Source of the DNA: Algoriphagus oliviformis
GTDB taxonomy: Bacteria; Bacteroidota; Bacteroidia; Cytophagales; Cyclobacteriaceae
Direction of reading: 5' to 3'
Length of the DNA stretch: 64,000 nucleotides
NCBI RefSeq assembly: GCF_017254915.1
Contig: NZ_JAFKCT010000004.1
Location: 372,001-436,000 of the forward strand
This document shows, piece after piece, positions 27,323 through 35,684 of the stretch (positions are counted from its first letter, which is position 1; each line of letters opens with the position of its first letter). The position numbers and the translations under genes are program-made. Under the pieces are notes generated by a model that was not told the origin of the DNA, did no database searches, and saw only the letters and a program-made list of their open reading frames with translations.

Positions 27323-27706
27323 TTAGCCCACGTAGTCCCGAAACAATTTTTCCAGCGTCTCTTGCAGATCGTCCGAAAATCCCCCATGCGGTCGCGAAGT
27401 CTGCAGCATGGAGCTGCGCACGGCGGTCAGCCAGCGGAACCGCGAAGCCGCGTCCTGCTGGGCGATGGGATTGCCCGTTTTTTCTCCCTTGCAAATCTTC
27501 TCGAAGGAGTCCAAATAGCACCGGAACAGCTCCAAATCCACTTCGGGATCGAGAGCCAGCAGCTTTGGCTCGGGAAGAAAGACCTTGCAGGCGAGGTAGT
27601 TTTCCCGCTTGCAGCACACGACCACGCCGACGTTGACAAACTCCTCGCGCTCCACGCGGGGCACCAGCCGGATCAAGGCATATTCAAATAAGTGCTTTCC
27701 TTGCAT
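27323..27706 (-). CDS. DUF3037-family protein
   Basis: The 127-residue protein starts MQGKHLFEYALIRLVPRVEREEFVNVGVVV, the DUF3037 signature, followed by a cysteine pair (VVVCCKRENYLACKV). No catalytic motif is evident and there is no signal peptide. Its first 23 bases overlap the HipA-like kinase gene, which implies that the two are made together and probably act together. Function unknown; the partner points to regulation by phosphorylation, but this is inference. Confidence 0.85.
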   Translation of the reverse strand: MQGKHLFEYALIRLVPRVEREEFVNVGVVVCCKRENYLACKVFLPEPKLLALDPEVDLELFRCYLDSFEKICKGEKTGNPIAQQDAASRFRWLTAVRSSMLQTSRPHGGFSDDLQETLEKLFRDYVG

Positions 27707-28487
27707 CGTTGGCTTCGTTTACAAACAGGGCTGAATTCTCCAGTCTTTTCATCAAAAATGCGGCATACACTTCCCGCGCTTCTTCAGCCGTCTCGGTATC
27801 GCGGGAGGCCAAGATCCATTCCTCTGGGATCATCTCCAGCACTTGGGCGATCAAGTCAGGCGTGATCAAGCTTTTCATTTCGGCATCCACCCGATCCAGC
27901 TCTGTGGCGCGGGGCAGCAGCACGTGGTCCTTCACCATCGCAAAAGGGCTGAGCGCATGCTTTTCCCAATTGTCCCATGAGTGGTGAAACAGAAACGCCG
28001 CGCCATGGTCAATGAGCCAAAGCTCCTTGTTCCAGATCAGCAGGTTGGTATTGCGGAAGGTACGGTCCACATTGGTGATCCAGGCATCAAACCACACAAT
28101 GCGCGACGCGAGGTATTCATCTACCTGCGTAGCACCGGGATCGAAAGTCAAGGCTCGGGAAAGGAAGTGCAAGGCGAGATTCAAGCCTTGGCTGCTCTTG
28201 AGCAAGTCCTGGATCTCCTCGTCTCCCTCGGATCTGCCGAATGCTTCGTCCAGATTGGCAAAGACCAGCTCGGGCACTTTGAAGCCCAGCCTACGGGCCA
28301 GCTCTCCGCCGATCAGCTCCGCCACGAGCGCCTTTTCGCGCTGCCCGGCTCCCTTGAACTTGAGCACATAGCTAAACCCATCGTCTGCATCCGCCAGCGC
28401 TGGCAGCGAACCACCTTCGCGGAGCGGCATCACGTAGCGGGTGACATGGACCAGCCGGAGCGAGTCCTGAAATTTCGTTTCCTCCAT
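27684..28487 (-). CDS. HipA-like kinase-fold protein
   Basis: The 267-residue protein resembles the shortened HipA-like kinase group. Kinase features are YVLKFKG (candidate ATP-binding Lys), ELIGGELARRLGF, the catalytic loop WFDAWITNVDRTFRNTNLL with Asp and Asn, and LIDHGAAF in place of the DFG metal motif. It lacks the N-terminal domain of classical HipA, and no HipB-type antitoxin is adjacent. Start 28487 (MEETKF) avoids a longer frame rich in Phe with no conserved sequence. The gene overlaps the DUF3037 gene by 23 bases. Confidence 0.82.
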   Translation of the reverse strand: MEETKFQDSLRLVHVTRYVMPLREGGSLPALADADDGFSYVLKFKGAGQREKALVAELIGGELARRLGFKVPELVFANLDEAFGRSEGDEEIQDLLKSSQGLNLALHFLSRALTFDPGATQVDEYLASRIVWFDAWITNVDRTFRNTNLLIWNKELWLIDHGAAFLFHHSWDNWEKHALSPFAMVKDHVLLPRATELDRVDAEMKSLITPDLIAQVLEMIPEEWILASRDTETAEEAREVYAAFLMKRLENSALFVNEANDARKALI

Positions 28488-28618
28488 TTTTCCAAAAAAG
28501 AAAACAAAGAAAGCCCGAAAACTCCAAACCCTGGTCATAGAATGGAAGGAATTGAGCCCAGCGGACAGGGCTGGCGTCGGCATTTCGGCTAAGATTTTTT
28601 TCCGACCGACAGATTCCC

Positions 28619-28626
28619 TACTTTTG
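28619..28626 (+). promoter_or_regulatory. Bacteroidota -7 box upstream of the RluA-type gene
   Basis: TACTTTTG matches TAnnTTTG exactly, 30 bp before the start codon. The -33 region is only a T run (28595-28601), not a clear TTTG. Confidence 0.45.
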
Positions 28627-28655
28627 CAGCCTCTATTGAAGAGGCAGGAGAATCC

Positions 28656-29366
28656 ATGAAGAAAGTAGATTTTGAAAGTCTTATTCTGTTTGAAAACGCG
28701 GATTACCTGGTAATCAACAAGCCACCGTACCTGTCGAGCTTAGACGACCGGCACGAGGCGCAGAACATCCTAGACCTAGCCAAGGCACACACCCCCGATT
28801 CTCAGCTGTGCCATAGATTGGATAAGGAAACTTCGGGATGTCTGGTGATTGCCAAGAATCCAGAGGCCTACCGGCACTTGGCCATCCAGTTTGAAAACCG
28901 CAAAGTCGACAAGATCTACCATGCCGTCGTCGAGGGGATCAAGGAATTTGACCATCAGTTGGTCGACCGCAACCTCGCCGCCAGCAACAAGGGAATCGCC
29001 AAAGTCAGCAAAGACGGGAAGCCAGCCCAGACGGTCTTTCATACCTTGAAGACCTATTGGGCGCACACCCTGGTCGAGTGCAAGCCGATCACCGGCAGAC
29101 TGCACCAGATCCGGGTTCACCTGGCCTACCTCAAGTCGCCGATCTGCGGGGACACGCTGTACGGGGGCAAGCCTTTGTACCTTTCTTCACTCAAGCGCCG
29201 CTTCAATCTCAAGAAGGACACCGAGGAGTTGCCGATCATGCAGCGGGTGTCTTTGCACGCGTACTGTATTGCCTTTGAGGGACTGGACGGCAGCCAGATC
29301 AAAGTGGAAGCCCCCTACCCAAAGGATTTTCAGGTGCTTGTCCTCCAGCTGGAGAAAAACGCCTAG
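28656..29366 (+). CDS. RluA-family pseudouridine synthase
   Basis: The 236-residue enzyme converts uridine to pseudouridine in rRNA or tRNA. The catalytic motif CHRLDKETSGCLVIAK holds the essential Asp at about residue 55; KPITGRLHQIRVHLAYLKSPICGDTLYGG is the second family signature. There is no N-terminal S4 domain, so it belongs to the single-domain RluA/TruC-like group. The target site cannot be read from sequence. Confidence 0.93.
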   Translation: MKKVDFESLILFENADYLVINKPPYLSSLDDRHEAQNILDLAKAHTPDSQLCHRLDKETSGCLVIAKNPEAYRHLAIQFENRKVDKIYHAVVEGIKEFDHQLVDRNLAASNKGIAKVSKDGKPAQTVFHTLKTYWAHTLVECKPITGRLHQIRVHLAYLKSPICGDTLYGGKPLYLSSLKRRFNLKKDTEELPIMQRVSLHAYCIAFEGLDGSQIKVEAPYPKDFQVLVLQLEKNA

Positions 29367-29450
29367 TACGCAAGCAAAGACAGGAAACCAAATTTCCAGC
29401 GGCGAAAACTGCCTAACCTTATGAAAATTAGGGGATAGTATTGGAAATAG

Positions 29451-29482
29451 TTTGCATGAAAAATAAAATACTTCTATCTTTG
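29451..29482 (+). promoter_or_regulatory. Promoter of the rplM-rpsI-rpsB-tsf operon
   Basis: TTTG at 29451-29454 is followed after 20 bp by TATCTTTG at 29475-29482, an exact match to the Bacteroidota consensus. The leader to the GTG start is about 50 bases and AT-rich; it could hold a regulatory element but no clear structure was seen. Confidence 0.75.
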
Positions 29483-29538
29483 TGTCCCTTTTTGGGGTCG
29501 ATAAATAAATAACAAGCTAAAAATTAAACAGTTACACA

Positions 29539-29982
29539 GTGGATACTCTGAGCTATAAGACCATCTCAGCCAACGCCTCCACAGTAGAAAAGCAGTGGGT
29601 GGTAGTGGATGCCCAAGCTGCTATTCTCGGACGATTGGCTAGTGAGGTAGCAAAAATCTTGAGAGGAAAGACGAAGCCTAGCTTCACTCCTAACGTAGAC
29701 TGCGGTGACAACGTCATCGTGATCAACGCAGACAAAGTCAGACTGACAGGTGACAAGTGGAACGCCAAAGTATATGTGCGCCACACCGGTTACCCAGGTG
29801 GACAGCGAATCTCTACCCCTAAATTGCTGAAGCAGAAGTCTTCCGCAATCCTGGTGGAGAAAGCTGTAAGAGGCATGTTGCCTAAGAACAGATTGGGAAG
29901 CAAGTTGTACGGCAACCTGTACGTGTACGAAGGTGCTGAGCACCCGCACGAGGCACAGCAGCCAAAAGCCATCACCCTTTAA
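29539..29982 (+). CDS. rplM: 50S ribosomal protein L13
   Basis: The 147-residue protein is a large-subunit ribosomal protein. It carries QWVVVDAQAAILGRLASEVAKILRGKTKPSFTP and the signature KAVRGMLPKNRLG with LYVYEGAEHPHEAQQP at the end. Translation starts at GTG (29539), the only start compatible with the conserved N-terminus. It leads the ribosomal operon, 11 bases ahead of rpsI. Confidence 0.97.
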   Translation: MDTLSYKTISANASTVEKQWVVVDAQAAILGRLASEVAKILRGKTKPSFTPNVDCGDNVIVINADKVRLTGDKWNAKVYVRHTGYPGGQRISTPKLLKQKSSAILVEKAVRGMLPKNRLGSKLYGNLYVYEGAEHPHEAQQPKAITL

Positions 29983-29993
29983 TCGCCTAAATC

Positions 29994-30380
29994 ATGGAAA
30001 TGATCAACAAAATCGGTAGAAGAAAGACCTCTGTAGCCCGTATCTACATGGCTCCAGGAAGTGGCAAGATCACCGTCAACAACCAAGCAATCGAAGTTTA
30101 CTTCCCCTTTGACCTTCACCAGATCGTGGTAAAGCAGCCATTGACCCTCGTGGGCGTGGAAGGCAACTACGACGTGAACATCAATGTAGACGGCGGCGGG
30201 ATCAAAGGACAGGCTGAAGCAGCCCGTATGGCGATCTCCAGAGCACTTTGCGAGTTTGATGCCGAACACAGACCAGCTCTGAAAAAAGAAGGTTTCCTTA
30301 CCCGTGACCCTAGAATGGTCGAGCGTAAGAAGCCAGGACGTAGAAAAGCAAGAAGAAGATTCCAGTTCTCCAAGCGTTAA
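29994..30380 (+). CDS. rpsI: 30S ribosomal protein S9
   Basis: The 128-residue protein has the S9 N-terminus IGRRKTSVARIYMAPGSGKITVNN, the signature GGGIKGQAEAARMAISRAL and the basic tail FLTRDPRMVERKKPGRRKARRRFQFSKR, which reaches the P-site tRNA in the small subunit. It follows rplM as in most bacteria. Confidence 0.98.
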   Translation: MEMINKIGRRKTSVARIYMAPGSGKITVNNQAIEVYFPFDLHQIVVKQPLTLVGVEGNYDVNINVDGGGIKGQAEAARMAISRALCEFDAEHRPALKKEGFLTRDPRMVERKKPGRRKARRRFQFSKR

Positions 30381-30418
30381 TCGGAACCATCTTCATCCAA
30401 TAGAAAACAATTACATTC

Positions 30419-31180
30419 ATGTCAAAAATCGAATACAAAGACTTACTGGATGCTGGTGTCCACTTCGGACACTTAACGAGAAAGTGGGATCCAAGAATGG
30501 CTCCATATATCTTCATGGAGAAGAACGGTATCCACATTATCGACCTCAACAAAACGCTTGCTTGCCTCGAAGAAGCATCCAACGCAATCAAGCAAATCGT
30601 ACGCTCCGGCAAAAAAGTGATGTTTGTCGCTACGAAAAAACAAGCCAAGGACCTGGTAGCTACCGAAGCTCAGCGTCTCAACATGCCTTACGTGACCGAA
30701 AGATGGTTGGGTGGTATGCTGACCAACTTCGCCACTATCCGTAAGTCCCTCAAGAAAATGTCAGGCCTTGAAAAACTGATGAAAGAGGACGCTTACAAAA
30801 ACCTGGCGAAGAAAGAGCGCCTGATGGTAAGCCGTCAGAAAGACAAGATGGAAAGCGTATTGGGCGGTATTGCCGACCTGAGCAGACTTCCAGCGGCTCT
30901 TTTCGTAGTGGATATCAAACGAGAACACATCGCGATCGCCGAAGCTCAAAAGCTTGGTATCCCGGTTTTCGCCTTGGTAGATACGAACTCCAACCCGAAC
31001 GAGGTGGACTTCCCTATCCCTGCCAATGACGATGCCTTCAAATCCGTTTCCTTGCTGGTAAAAGCATTTGGAGCAGCTATCGAAGAAGGTCTTTCTGAGC
31101 GTAAGAAAGACAAGGACGATGCTAAACTTTCTGAAGAGGAAGAAGCAAAAAGAGCTGTGGACGCTGAAACGCAGGACTAA
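30419..31180 (+). CDS. rpsB: 30S ribosomal protein S2
   Basis: The 253-residue protein shows the S2 signatures [24 protein letters not shown] and [36 protein letters not shown]. An acidic tail ([20 protein letters not shown]) extends beyond the conserved core, as often in this phylum. It sits between rpsI and tsf. Confidence 0.98.
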   Translation: MSKIEYKDLLDAGVHFGHLTRKWDPRMAPYIFMEKNGIHIIDLNKTLACLEEASNAIKQIVRSGKKVMFVATKKQAKDLVATEAQRLNMPYVTERWLGGMLTNFATIRKSLKKMSGLEKLMKEDAYKNLAKKERLMVSRQKDKMESVLGGIADLSRLPAALFVVDIKREHIAIAEAQKLGIPVFALVDTNSNPNEVDFPIPANDDAFKSVSLLVKAFGAAIEEGLSERKKDKDDAKLSEEEEAKRAVDAETQD

Positions 31181-31202
31181 TCCACAATCGATTTGAAATA
31201 GG

Positions 31203-31241
31203 AAAATTGAACATCCGGCTCCGGTCGATGTTCAATTTTTT
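31203..31241 (+). terminator. Hairpin with T run between rpsB and tsf
   Basis: AAAATTGAACATC pairs with GATGTTCAATTTT across an 11-base loop and is followed by T residues. It has the form of an intrinsic terminator inside a co-directional operon, so it may act as a partial terminator. Confidence 0.65.
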
Positions 31242-31295
31242 GTTTTACCTGACCAACGAACTATATCCCGTTTAAATCAATAAACAGATCACACC

Positions 31296-32126
31296 ATGGC
31301 AATTACTGCACAAGAAGTAAACAAACTGAGACAAATGACCGGTGCCGGTATGATGGACTGCAAAAAAGCTTTGACCGAAGCCGAAGGCGACTTCGAAAAA
31401 GCAGTGGACATCCTCAGAAAGAAAGGTCAAAAAGTATCCGCTTCCAGAGCTGACCGTGAGACCAAAGAAGGCGTAGTAGTGACCCGCGTAGCCGAAAACG
31501 GCGGCAAAGGCATCCTCCTTTCCCTGACTTGCGAGACTGACTTCGTAGCCAAAAACGAAGAATTCGGCGCTTTCGCAAATGCCCTGATCGACCTGGCAGT
31601 AGCTAACGGCAGCGAGTCCAAAGAAGCCGTTTTGGCACTTCCTTTCGAAAACATCACCGTAGCTGAGAAGATCGTCGAAATGACCGGTAAAATCGGTGAG
31701 AAAATCGACATCTCCCACTTCGAGATCGTCACTGCTGAGGCCGTAGTTCCTTACGTTCACTCCAATGGCAAATTGGGCGTGCTGGTAGGTCTGGTCAATG
31801 CTTCCGGTGCTGACGTGGAAGAAGCTGGCAAAGACGTAGCGATGCAGATCGCAGCGATGAACCCAGTAGCCGTGGACAAAGACGGCGTGGATGCTACTAC
31901 CATCGAGCGTGAAATCGAAATCGGCAAAGAGCAGGCTAGAGCCGAAGGCAAAGCTGAAGACATGCTGGAGAAAATCGCTTTGGGCAAACTGAACAAGTTC
32001 TACAAAGAAAACACGTTGTTGAGCCAGCAGTTTGTAAAAGACGGCTCCAAGTCTATCGCGCAATACCTTGACGGTGTGAGCAAAGGCTTGACTGTAAATG
32101 CATTCAAAAGAATCTCCATCGGATAA
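31296..32126 (+). CDS. tsf: Elongation factor Ts
   Basis: The 276-residue protein exchanges GDP for GTP on EF-Tu. The N-terminal UBA-like part reads VNKLRQMTGAGMMDCKKALTEAEGDFEKAVDILRKKG, followed by the TDFV motif (CETDFVAKNEEF) that inserts into EF-Tu. The C-terminal portion contains the repeated core seen in all EF-Ts. It is separated from rpsB by a hairpin. Confidence 0.98.
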   Translation: MAITAQEVNKLRQMTGAGMMDCKKALTEAEGDFEKAVDILRKKGQKVSASRADRETKEGVVVTRVAENGGKGILLSLTCETDFVAKNEEFGAFANALIDLAVANGSESKEAVLALPFENITVAEKIVEMTGKIGEKIDISHFEIVTAEAVVPYVHSNGKLGVLVGLVNASGADVEEAGKDVAMQIAAMNPVAVDKDGVDATTIEREIEIGKEQARAEGKAEDMLEKIALGKLNKFYKENTLLSQQFVKDGSKSIAQYLDGVSKGLTVNAFKRISIG

Positions 32127-32153
32127 TCTTCCGATCCATATTCTTATAAAAAA

Positions 32154-32190
32154 TCCCTCCCGGAGCGATCTGGGAGGGGTTTTATTTTTT
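32154..32190 (+). terminator. Terminator of tsf
   Basis: CCCTCCC and GGGAGGG enclose a 10-base loop, followed by GTTTTATTTTTT. It ends the ribosomal operon and meets the 3' end of vapC. Confidence 0.85.
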
Positions 32191-32581
32191 AGTAGAATTG
32201 AAGGTCTATAGCTTTCCCAATATTCACGAAATCTCTATCATCATGCAGTAAAGGGGTTCCCTCCAGATTGGCTAAAAACGCTATTTGGCAATCCTGACTT
32301 TTTCTGACGGTGATACCCATCTTCCTACAATTCCGGTAAATCTCTGCCGCCCCAAAAGCTACCACATAGGGATCTACCTTCAATTGAGGGAGGAAATTAA
32401 AAAAATGGGAAATCCGTTGGGCTTCGTCTTCGGTCCTCATTCCCTGTAGTATTTCTTGCAAGATGATCGGACAAATCACAGCCTTATCCTCTAAAAGCAG
32501 TTTTTGAACCTTCTCTCGAATAGCGGGATTAGAGTCTCTGAAAAAATGAATCCATGCGCTTGTATCAATTAGGACTCGCAT
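32189..32581 (-). CDS. vapC: VapC-type PIN-domain toxin
   Basis: The 130-residue protein is a PIN-domain ribonuclease, the toxin of a type II toxin-antitoxin pair. Acidic metal-site residues are visible in MRVLIDTSAWI (Asp6), CPIILQEILQG (Glu near 43) and SQDCQIAFLA with LLHDDRDF (Asp residues near 98 and 114-117). The start shares one base with the stop of vapB (TAATG), so translation is coupled. Confidence 0.9.
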   Translation of the reverse strand: MRVLIDTSAWIHFFRDSNPAIREKVQKLLLEDKAVICPIILQEILQGMRTEDEAQRISHFFNFLPQLKVDPYVVAFGAAEIYRNCRKMGITVRKSQDCQIAFLANLEGTPLLHDDRDFVNIGKAIDLQFY

Positions 32582-32778
32582 TAATCTCTTCCACTTCTCA
32601 TTTCTTCCAAGTCACCTTCCCATTCGATCTTCCCCGCAAGATCTGCGAGTTCACTTAATTTTAATTTCCGTAAGTATTCTTCAAGAGCCCGGTTCACCAC
32701 TTCTTTTTTTGTGGAAATTGCAGTGAGCTTCATGATTTCATCGATCAACTCCTGATTTAATTCAATGTTAGTTCTCAT
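32581..32778 (-). CDS. vapB: VapB-type antitoxin
   Basis: The 65-residue protein begins MRTNIELNQELIDEIMKLTAISTKKEVVNRALEEYL, a ribbon-helix-helix-like DNA-binding segment typical of VapB antitoxins, and ends with an acidic tail with aromatic residues (IEWEGDLEEMRSGRD) that should occupy the toxin active site. It is expected to repress its own promoter; direct repeats upstream are candidate sites. Confidence 0.88.
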   Translation of the reverse strand: MRTNIELNQELIDEIMKLTAISTKKEVVNRALEEYLRKLKLSELADLAGKIEWEGDLEEMRSGRD

Positions 32779-32791
32779 AGTTCTAGGATCG

Positions 32792-32820
32792 ATACACCAA
32801 TTTACTTTTTTTTATACACC
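32792..32820 (-). promoter_or_regulatory. Candidate vapBC operator (direct repeats)
   Basis: Two copies of GGTGTAT (minus strand; 32792-32798 and 32814-32820) are 22 bp apart, two helical turns, just upstream of vapB. The spacer is A-rich. Confidence 0.4.
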
Positions 32821-32845
32821 TAAAATACAAGAACTCTCCAAAATA

Positions 32846-32898
32846 GTTCCGGTCTAGCTTTTCCAAAGTTTGAAACTTTGGAAAAGCTAGACCGGAAC
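32846..32898. repeat. Perfect 53-bp palindrome
   Basis: Two 26-base arms are exact reverse complements around a single G at 32872. The left arm runs GTTCCGGTCTAGCTTTTCC and then AAAGTTT. There is no T run at either end and no reading frame. It lies between vapB and pepP and would form a very stable cruciform or RNA hairpin. Its core TTCCAAAGTTTGAAACTTTGGAA resembles that of the inverted repeat at 17300-17332. Confidence 0.95.
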
Positions 32899-32911
32899 AA
32901 GCTATATGCCT

Positions 32912-32933
32912 CGGCCTGTGTCTCCACAGGCCG
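32912..32933. repeat. 9-bp hairpin next to the 53-bp palindrome
   Basis: CGGCCTGTG and CACAGGCCG flank TCTC. On the plus strand it is followed by CTTTTAT, a weak terminator at best. It lies 11 bases before the pepP stop. Confidence 0.6.
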
Positions 32934-32943
32934 CTTTTATATC

Positions 32944-34233
32944 TTAGGAATTCATCAACTCCTCGATCTCTTCGGCCTCGATCGGGATATTGCGCATGAG
33001 GTCGAGAAATCCATTTTCTTGGATCACCACGTTGTTTTCCAGTCGAATGCCGAAGCCCTCGGCAGGAATGTAGATCCCAGGCTCGATGGTGAAGACCATC
33101 CCTGGCTGGATCGGGAAGTGCATCGTCCCCACATCATGCACATCCAGGCCCAAGTGGTGGGAGGTGCCGTGCATGAAGTACTTTTTGTAGGCTGGCCAGT
33201 TGGGATCTTGGTTTTTGATATCTGTCTGATCGATCAGACCCAAGCCGACCAGCTCAGACTGCATGATCAGCCCTACCTCACGGTGATAGTCTTGGATCGT
33301 GGTGCCAGGTCTCAGGATCTTGGCCGCCCCGTGGTGTACGCGCAGCACGGCATCATACACCGCACGCTGTCGCTGGGTAAAGCGGCCGCTCACCGGGATC
33401 GTGCGGGTCATGTCCGCATTGTAGTTGCCGTACTCGGCTCCTACGTCCATGAGGAGCAGCTCACCGGCGTTGCAGGCTTTGTTGTTTTCGATGTAGTGAA
33501 GCACGCAAGCCGATGAACCGGACGCGATGATGGGCTCATAGGCAAAGCCTCTGCTGCGGTTTCGGATAAATTCATGGACAAACTCCGCCTCGATCTCGTA
33601 CTCGGTCACTCCCGGCTTCACAAAGCCAAGGATTCTTCGAAAGCCCTTCTCGGTAATGTCGCAGGCGATCTGCAGCTGGTCGATTTCCTCCGGCTCCTTT
33701 ATTCCCCGCAGCTCGTGCATGATCGGCGCGGCGCGGTCATAGCTATGCAGGGGATACTTTTCCTTGCAGGACTTGATAAAGCGGGCATCACGTGTCTCCA
33801 CCACGACTCCGGCGCGGAGGTGCTCGTTGGTATTGAGATATACCCTGTCGGCAAGTGCCATCACGGAGTTGAAGATTTGCTCAAAGGCGGAGAGCCATTG
33901 GATGTTTTGTACACCGGAGGCCGCCTCAGCCTCTTCCTTGGTGTACTTATGGCCTTCCCATACGGCAATGTGTTCGTTGGTCTCCCTGAGAAAAAGCACC
34001 TCCCTCCAAGCGGGGTTAGGGCAATCGGGCGCGAGCAGCAGGATAGTCTCCTCTTGGTCGATGCCAGAGAGGTAGAAGAGATCGTTGTTTTGCCTAAACT
34101 TCATCGTGCCGTCCGCATTGGTCGGCATGATGTCGTTGGCATTGAAGATCGCCACCGACTTTTCGCCCATTTTGGCGGCAAATTTGGATCGGTTTCGGAT
34201 GTAAAGCTCCTTGGGAAGGGGATGGTATTTCAT
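32944..34233 (-). CDS. pepP: Xaa-Pro aminopeptidase (M24B)
   Basis: This 429-residue metallopeptidase removes N-terminal residues preceding proline. An N-terminal creatinase-like domain (about 1-170) precedes the pita-bread catalytic domain. The metal ligands are visible: Asp residues in LLLMDVGAEYGNYNADMTRT, His in FMHGTSHHLGLDVHD, Glu in FTIEPGIYIP and Glu in GIRLENNVVI. The length matches bacterial PepP. It is monocistronic and divergent from the M16 peptidase gene. Confidence 0.95.
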   Translation of the reverse strand: MKYHPLPKELYIRNRSKFAAKMGEKSVAIFNANDIMPTNADGTMKFRQNNDLFYLSGIDQEETILLLAPDCPNPAWREVLFLRETNEHIAVWEGHKYTKEEAEAASGVQNIQWLSAFEQIFNSVMALADRVYLNTNEHLRAGVVVETRDARFIKSCKEKYPLHSYDRAAPIMHELRGIKEPEEIDQLQIACDITEKGFRRILGFVKPGVTEYEIEAEFVHEFIRNRSRGFAYEPIIASGSSACVLHYIENNKACNAGELLLMDVGAEYGNYNADMTRTIPVSGRFTQRQRAVYDAVLRVHHGAAKILRPGTTIQDYHREVGLIMQSELVGLGLIDQTDIKNQDPNWPAYKKYFMHGTSHHLGLDVHDVGTMHFPIQPGMVFTIEPGIYIPAEGFGIRLENNVVIQENGFLDLMRNIPIEAEEIEELMNS

Positions 34234-34455
34234 AGTCAGTCGTTAAAACTTGCCCCTTGCGCTATCCCTGCTGTGGGCGGGGCATTGGCAAACTGGGCTC
34301 AGGTGAAGTCCACAATAAATGATGGAAAAACAAACTTGGCGCGGCTTTTTCGTGTTTGCAAAAACCTGGAGAAAAGCCCGTCCACAAACTTAAGGCTAAT
34401 CCCAAGAAGATAAAAAGCTGATTTTTTCGCTACTTTCAATTTCAAACCCATTTTC

Positions 34456-35682
34456 ATGTACCAACTCAAGGAACTGGCAAACGGCATCCGCATAGTCCAT
34501 CAGCAGGTCACCCACACCCGTCTCGTCCACTGTGGATTCATCCTCAATATCGGCAGCCGGGATGAGGACAAAGAACAGGAAGGTCTCGCCCACTTTTGGG
34601 AACACATGGCCTTCAAGGGCACCCAAAAGCGCAAAACCTTCCACATCATCAACCGCCTGGAATCCCTGGGCGGCGAACTCAACGCCTACACCACCAAGGA
34701 AAAAGTCTGCTTTTACGCTTCAGTGCTCAAAGACCACTACGCCAAAGCCGCCGAGCTCCTCTTTGACATCACCTTCAACAGCACTTTTCCCGAAAAACAG
34801 ATCGAGAAAGAGCGCCAGGTAATCCTTGAGGAAATGGCCATGTACAGGGATTCTCCCGATGACTCGATACAGGACGAGCTGGACGAGCTGGTATTTGCCA
34901 ACCACGCCTTGGGCCGCAACATCCTCGGCACGGAGGAGACGGTGGCGCGGTTTACCCAGCAGGATTTCTTTGACTTCATCGCCACCCATCTGGACACCTC
35001 TGAGGTCATCTTTTCGGTAGTCGGCAACATCAGCTTTGAAAAAGTCCTCAAAGCCATCGAGGGGCCGCTTTCCGAAATCCAAACCAAGCATACCCTCTAC
35101 GTCCGCAGCGGTTTCCACGACTACCAGGCCCGGCACAAGACCGTGCAGCGCGACGTCACCCAGTCGCTCTGCGCGATCGGAAGACCCGCCTACTCCCTGC
35201 ATGACAAAAATCGTTTTAAACTCTACCTGCTCAACAACATCCTGGGCGGCCCCAGCATGAACAGTAAGCTAAATCTCTCCCTTCGGGAAAACTACGGCTA
35301 CGTCTACAGCGTCGAGTCCAGCTATCAAACCTATTCGGACACGGGTTTCTTTGGGATATTCTTTGGCTCCGAGGAAAAGACACTCAAGAAGTCCCTCGCC
35401 GTGGTGCACCGCGAGATGGAAAAGCTGCGAAACAAGAAGCTCGGCAGCATCCAGCTCCACATGGCCAAGGAACAGGCCATAGGACAGATGGCCATGGCAG
35501 AGGAAAACTACGCCGCGCTGATGCTGGTCTACGGCAAAAGCCTGATCGACCACGGGAAGATCGACCCCCTGGAAAAAATCTTTGAGAAAATCAGGGCAAC
35601 GACTGCCGAGGAAATTCAGGAAATTGCGCGGGAAATCTTCAATCCCGACCAACTCAGCTACCTCATCTACACCCCAAACTGA
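34456..35682 (+). CDS. M16-family zinc peptidase
   Basis: The 408-residue protein has the inverted zinc motif HFWEH in GLAHFWEHMAFKGTQKR (near residues 44-48) and the distal glutamate in LLFDITFNSTFPEKQIEKERQVILEE. The second half has the inactive-domain fold with LNNILGGPSMNSKLNLSLRENYGYVYS. It resembles processing-peptidase-like or PqqL/YmxG proteins. There is no signal peptide, so it probably acts in the cytoplasm. The next gene starts two bases after its stop. Confidence 0.92.
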   Translation: MYQLKELANGIRIVHQQVTHTRLVHCGFILNIGSRDEDKEQEGLAHFWEHMAFKGTQKRKTFHIINRLESLGGELNAYTTKEKVCFYASVLKDHYAKAAELLFDITFNSTFPEKQIEKERQVILEEMAMYRDSPDDSIQDELDELVFANHALGRNILGTEETVARFTQQDFFDFIATHLDTSEVIFSVVGNISFEKVLKAIEGPLSEIQTKHTLYVRSGFHDYQARHKTVQRDVTQSLCAIGRPAYSLHDKNRFKLYLLNNILGGPSMNSKLNLSLRENYGYVYSVESSYQTYSDTGFFGIFFGSEEKTLKKSLAVVHREMEKLRNKKLGSIQLHMAKEQAIGQMAMAEENYAALMLVYGKSLIDHGKIDPLEKIFEKIRATTAEEIQEIAREIFNPDQLSYLIYTPN

Positions 35683-35684
35683 CC

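Noticed and set aside
29483-29538. A structured ribosomal leader or riboswitch before rplM
   Set aside because: The leader is about 50 bases, AT-rich and shows no stable stem that I could draw; a leader cannot be claimed from this alone.
32912-32933. A terminator for pepP
   Set aside because: The hairpin lies after pepP but has no T run on the minus strand; the only T-rich side is on the plus strand, where no gene ends.
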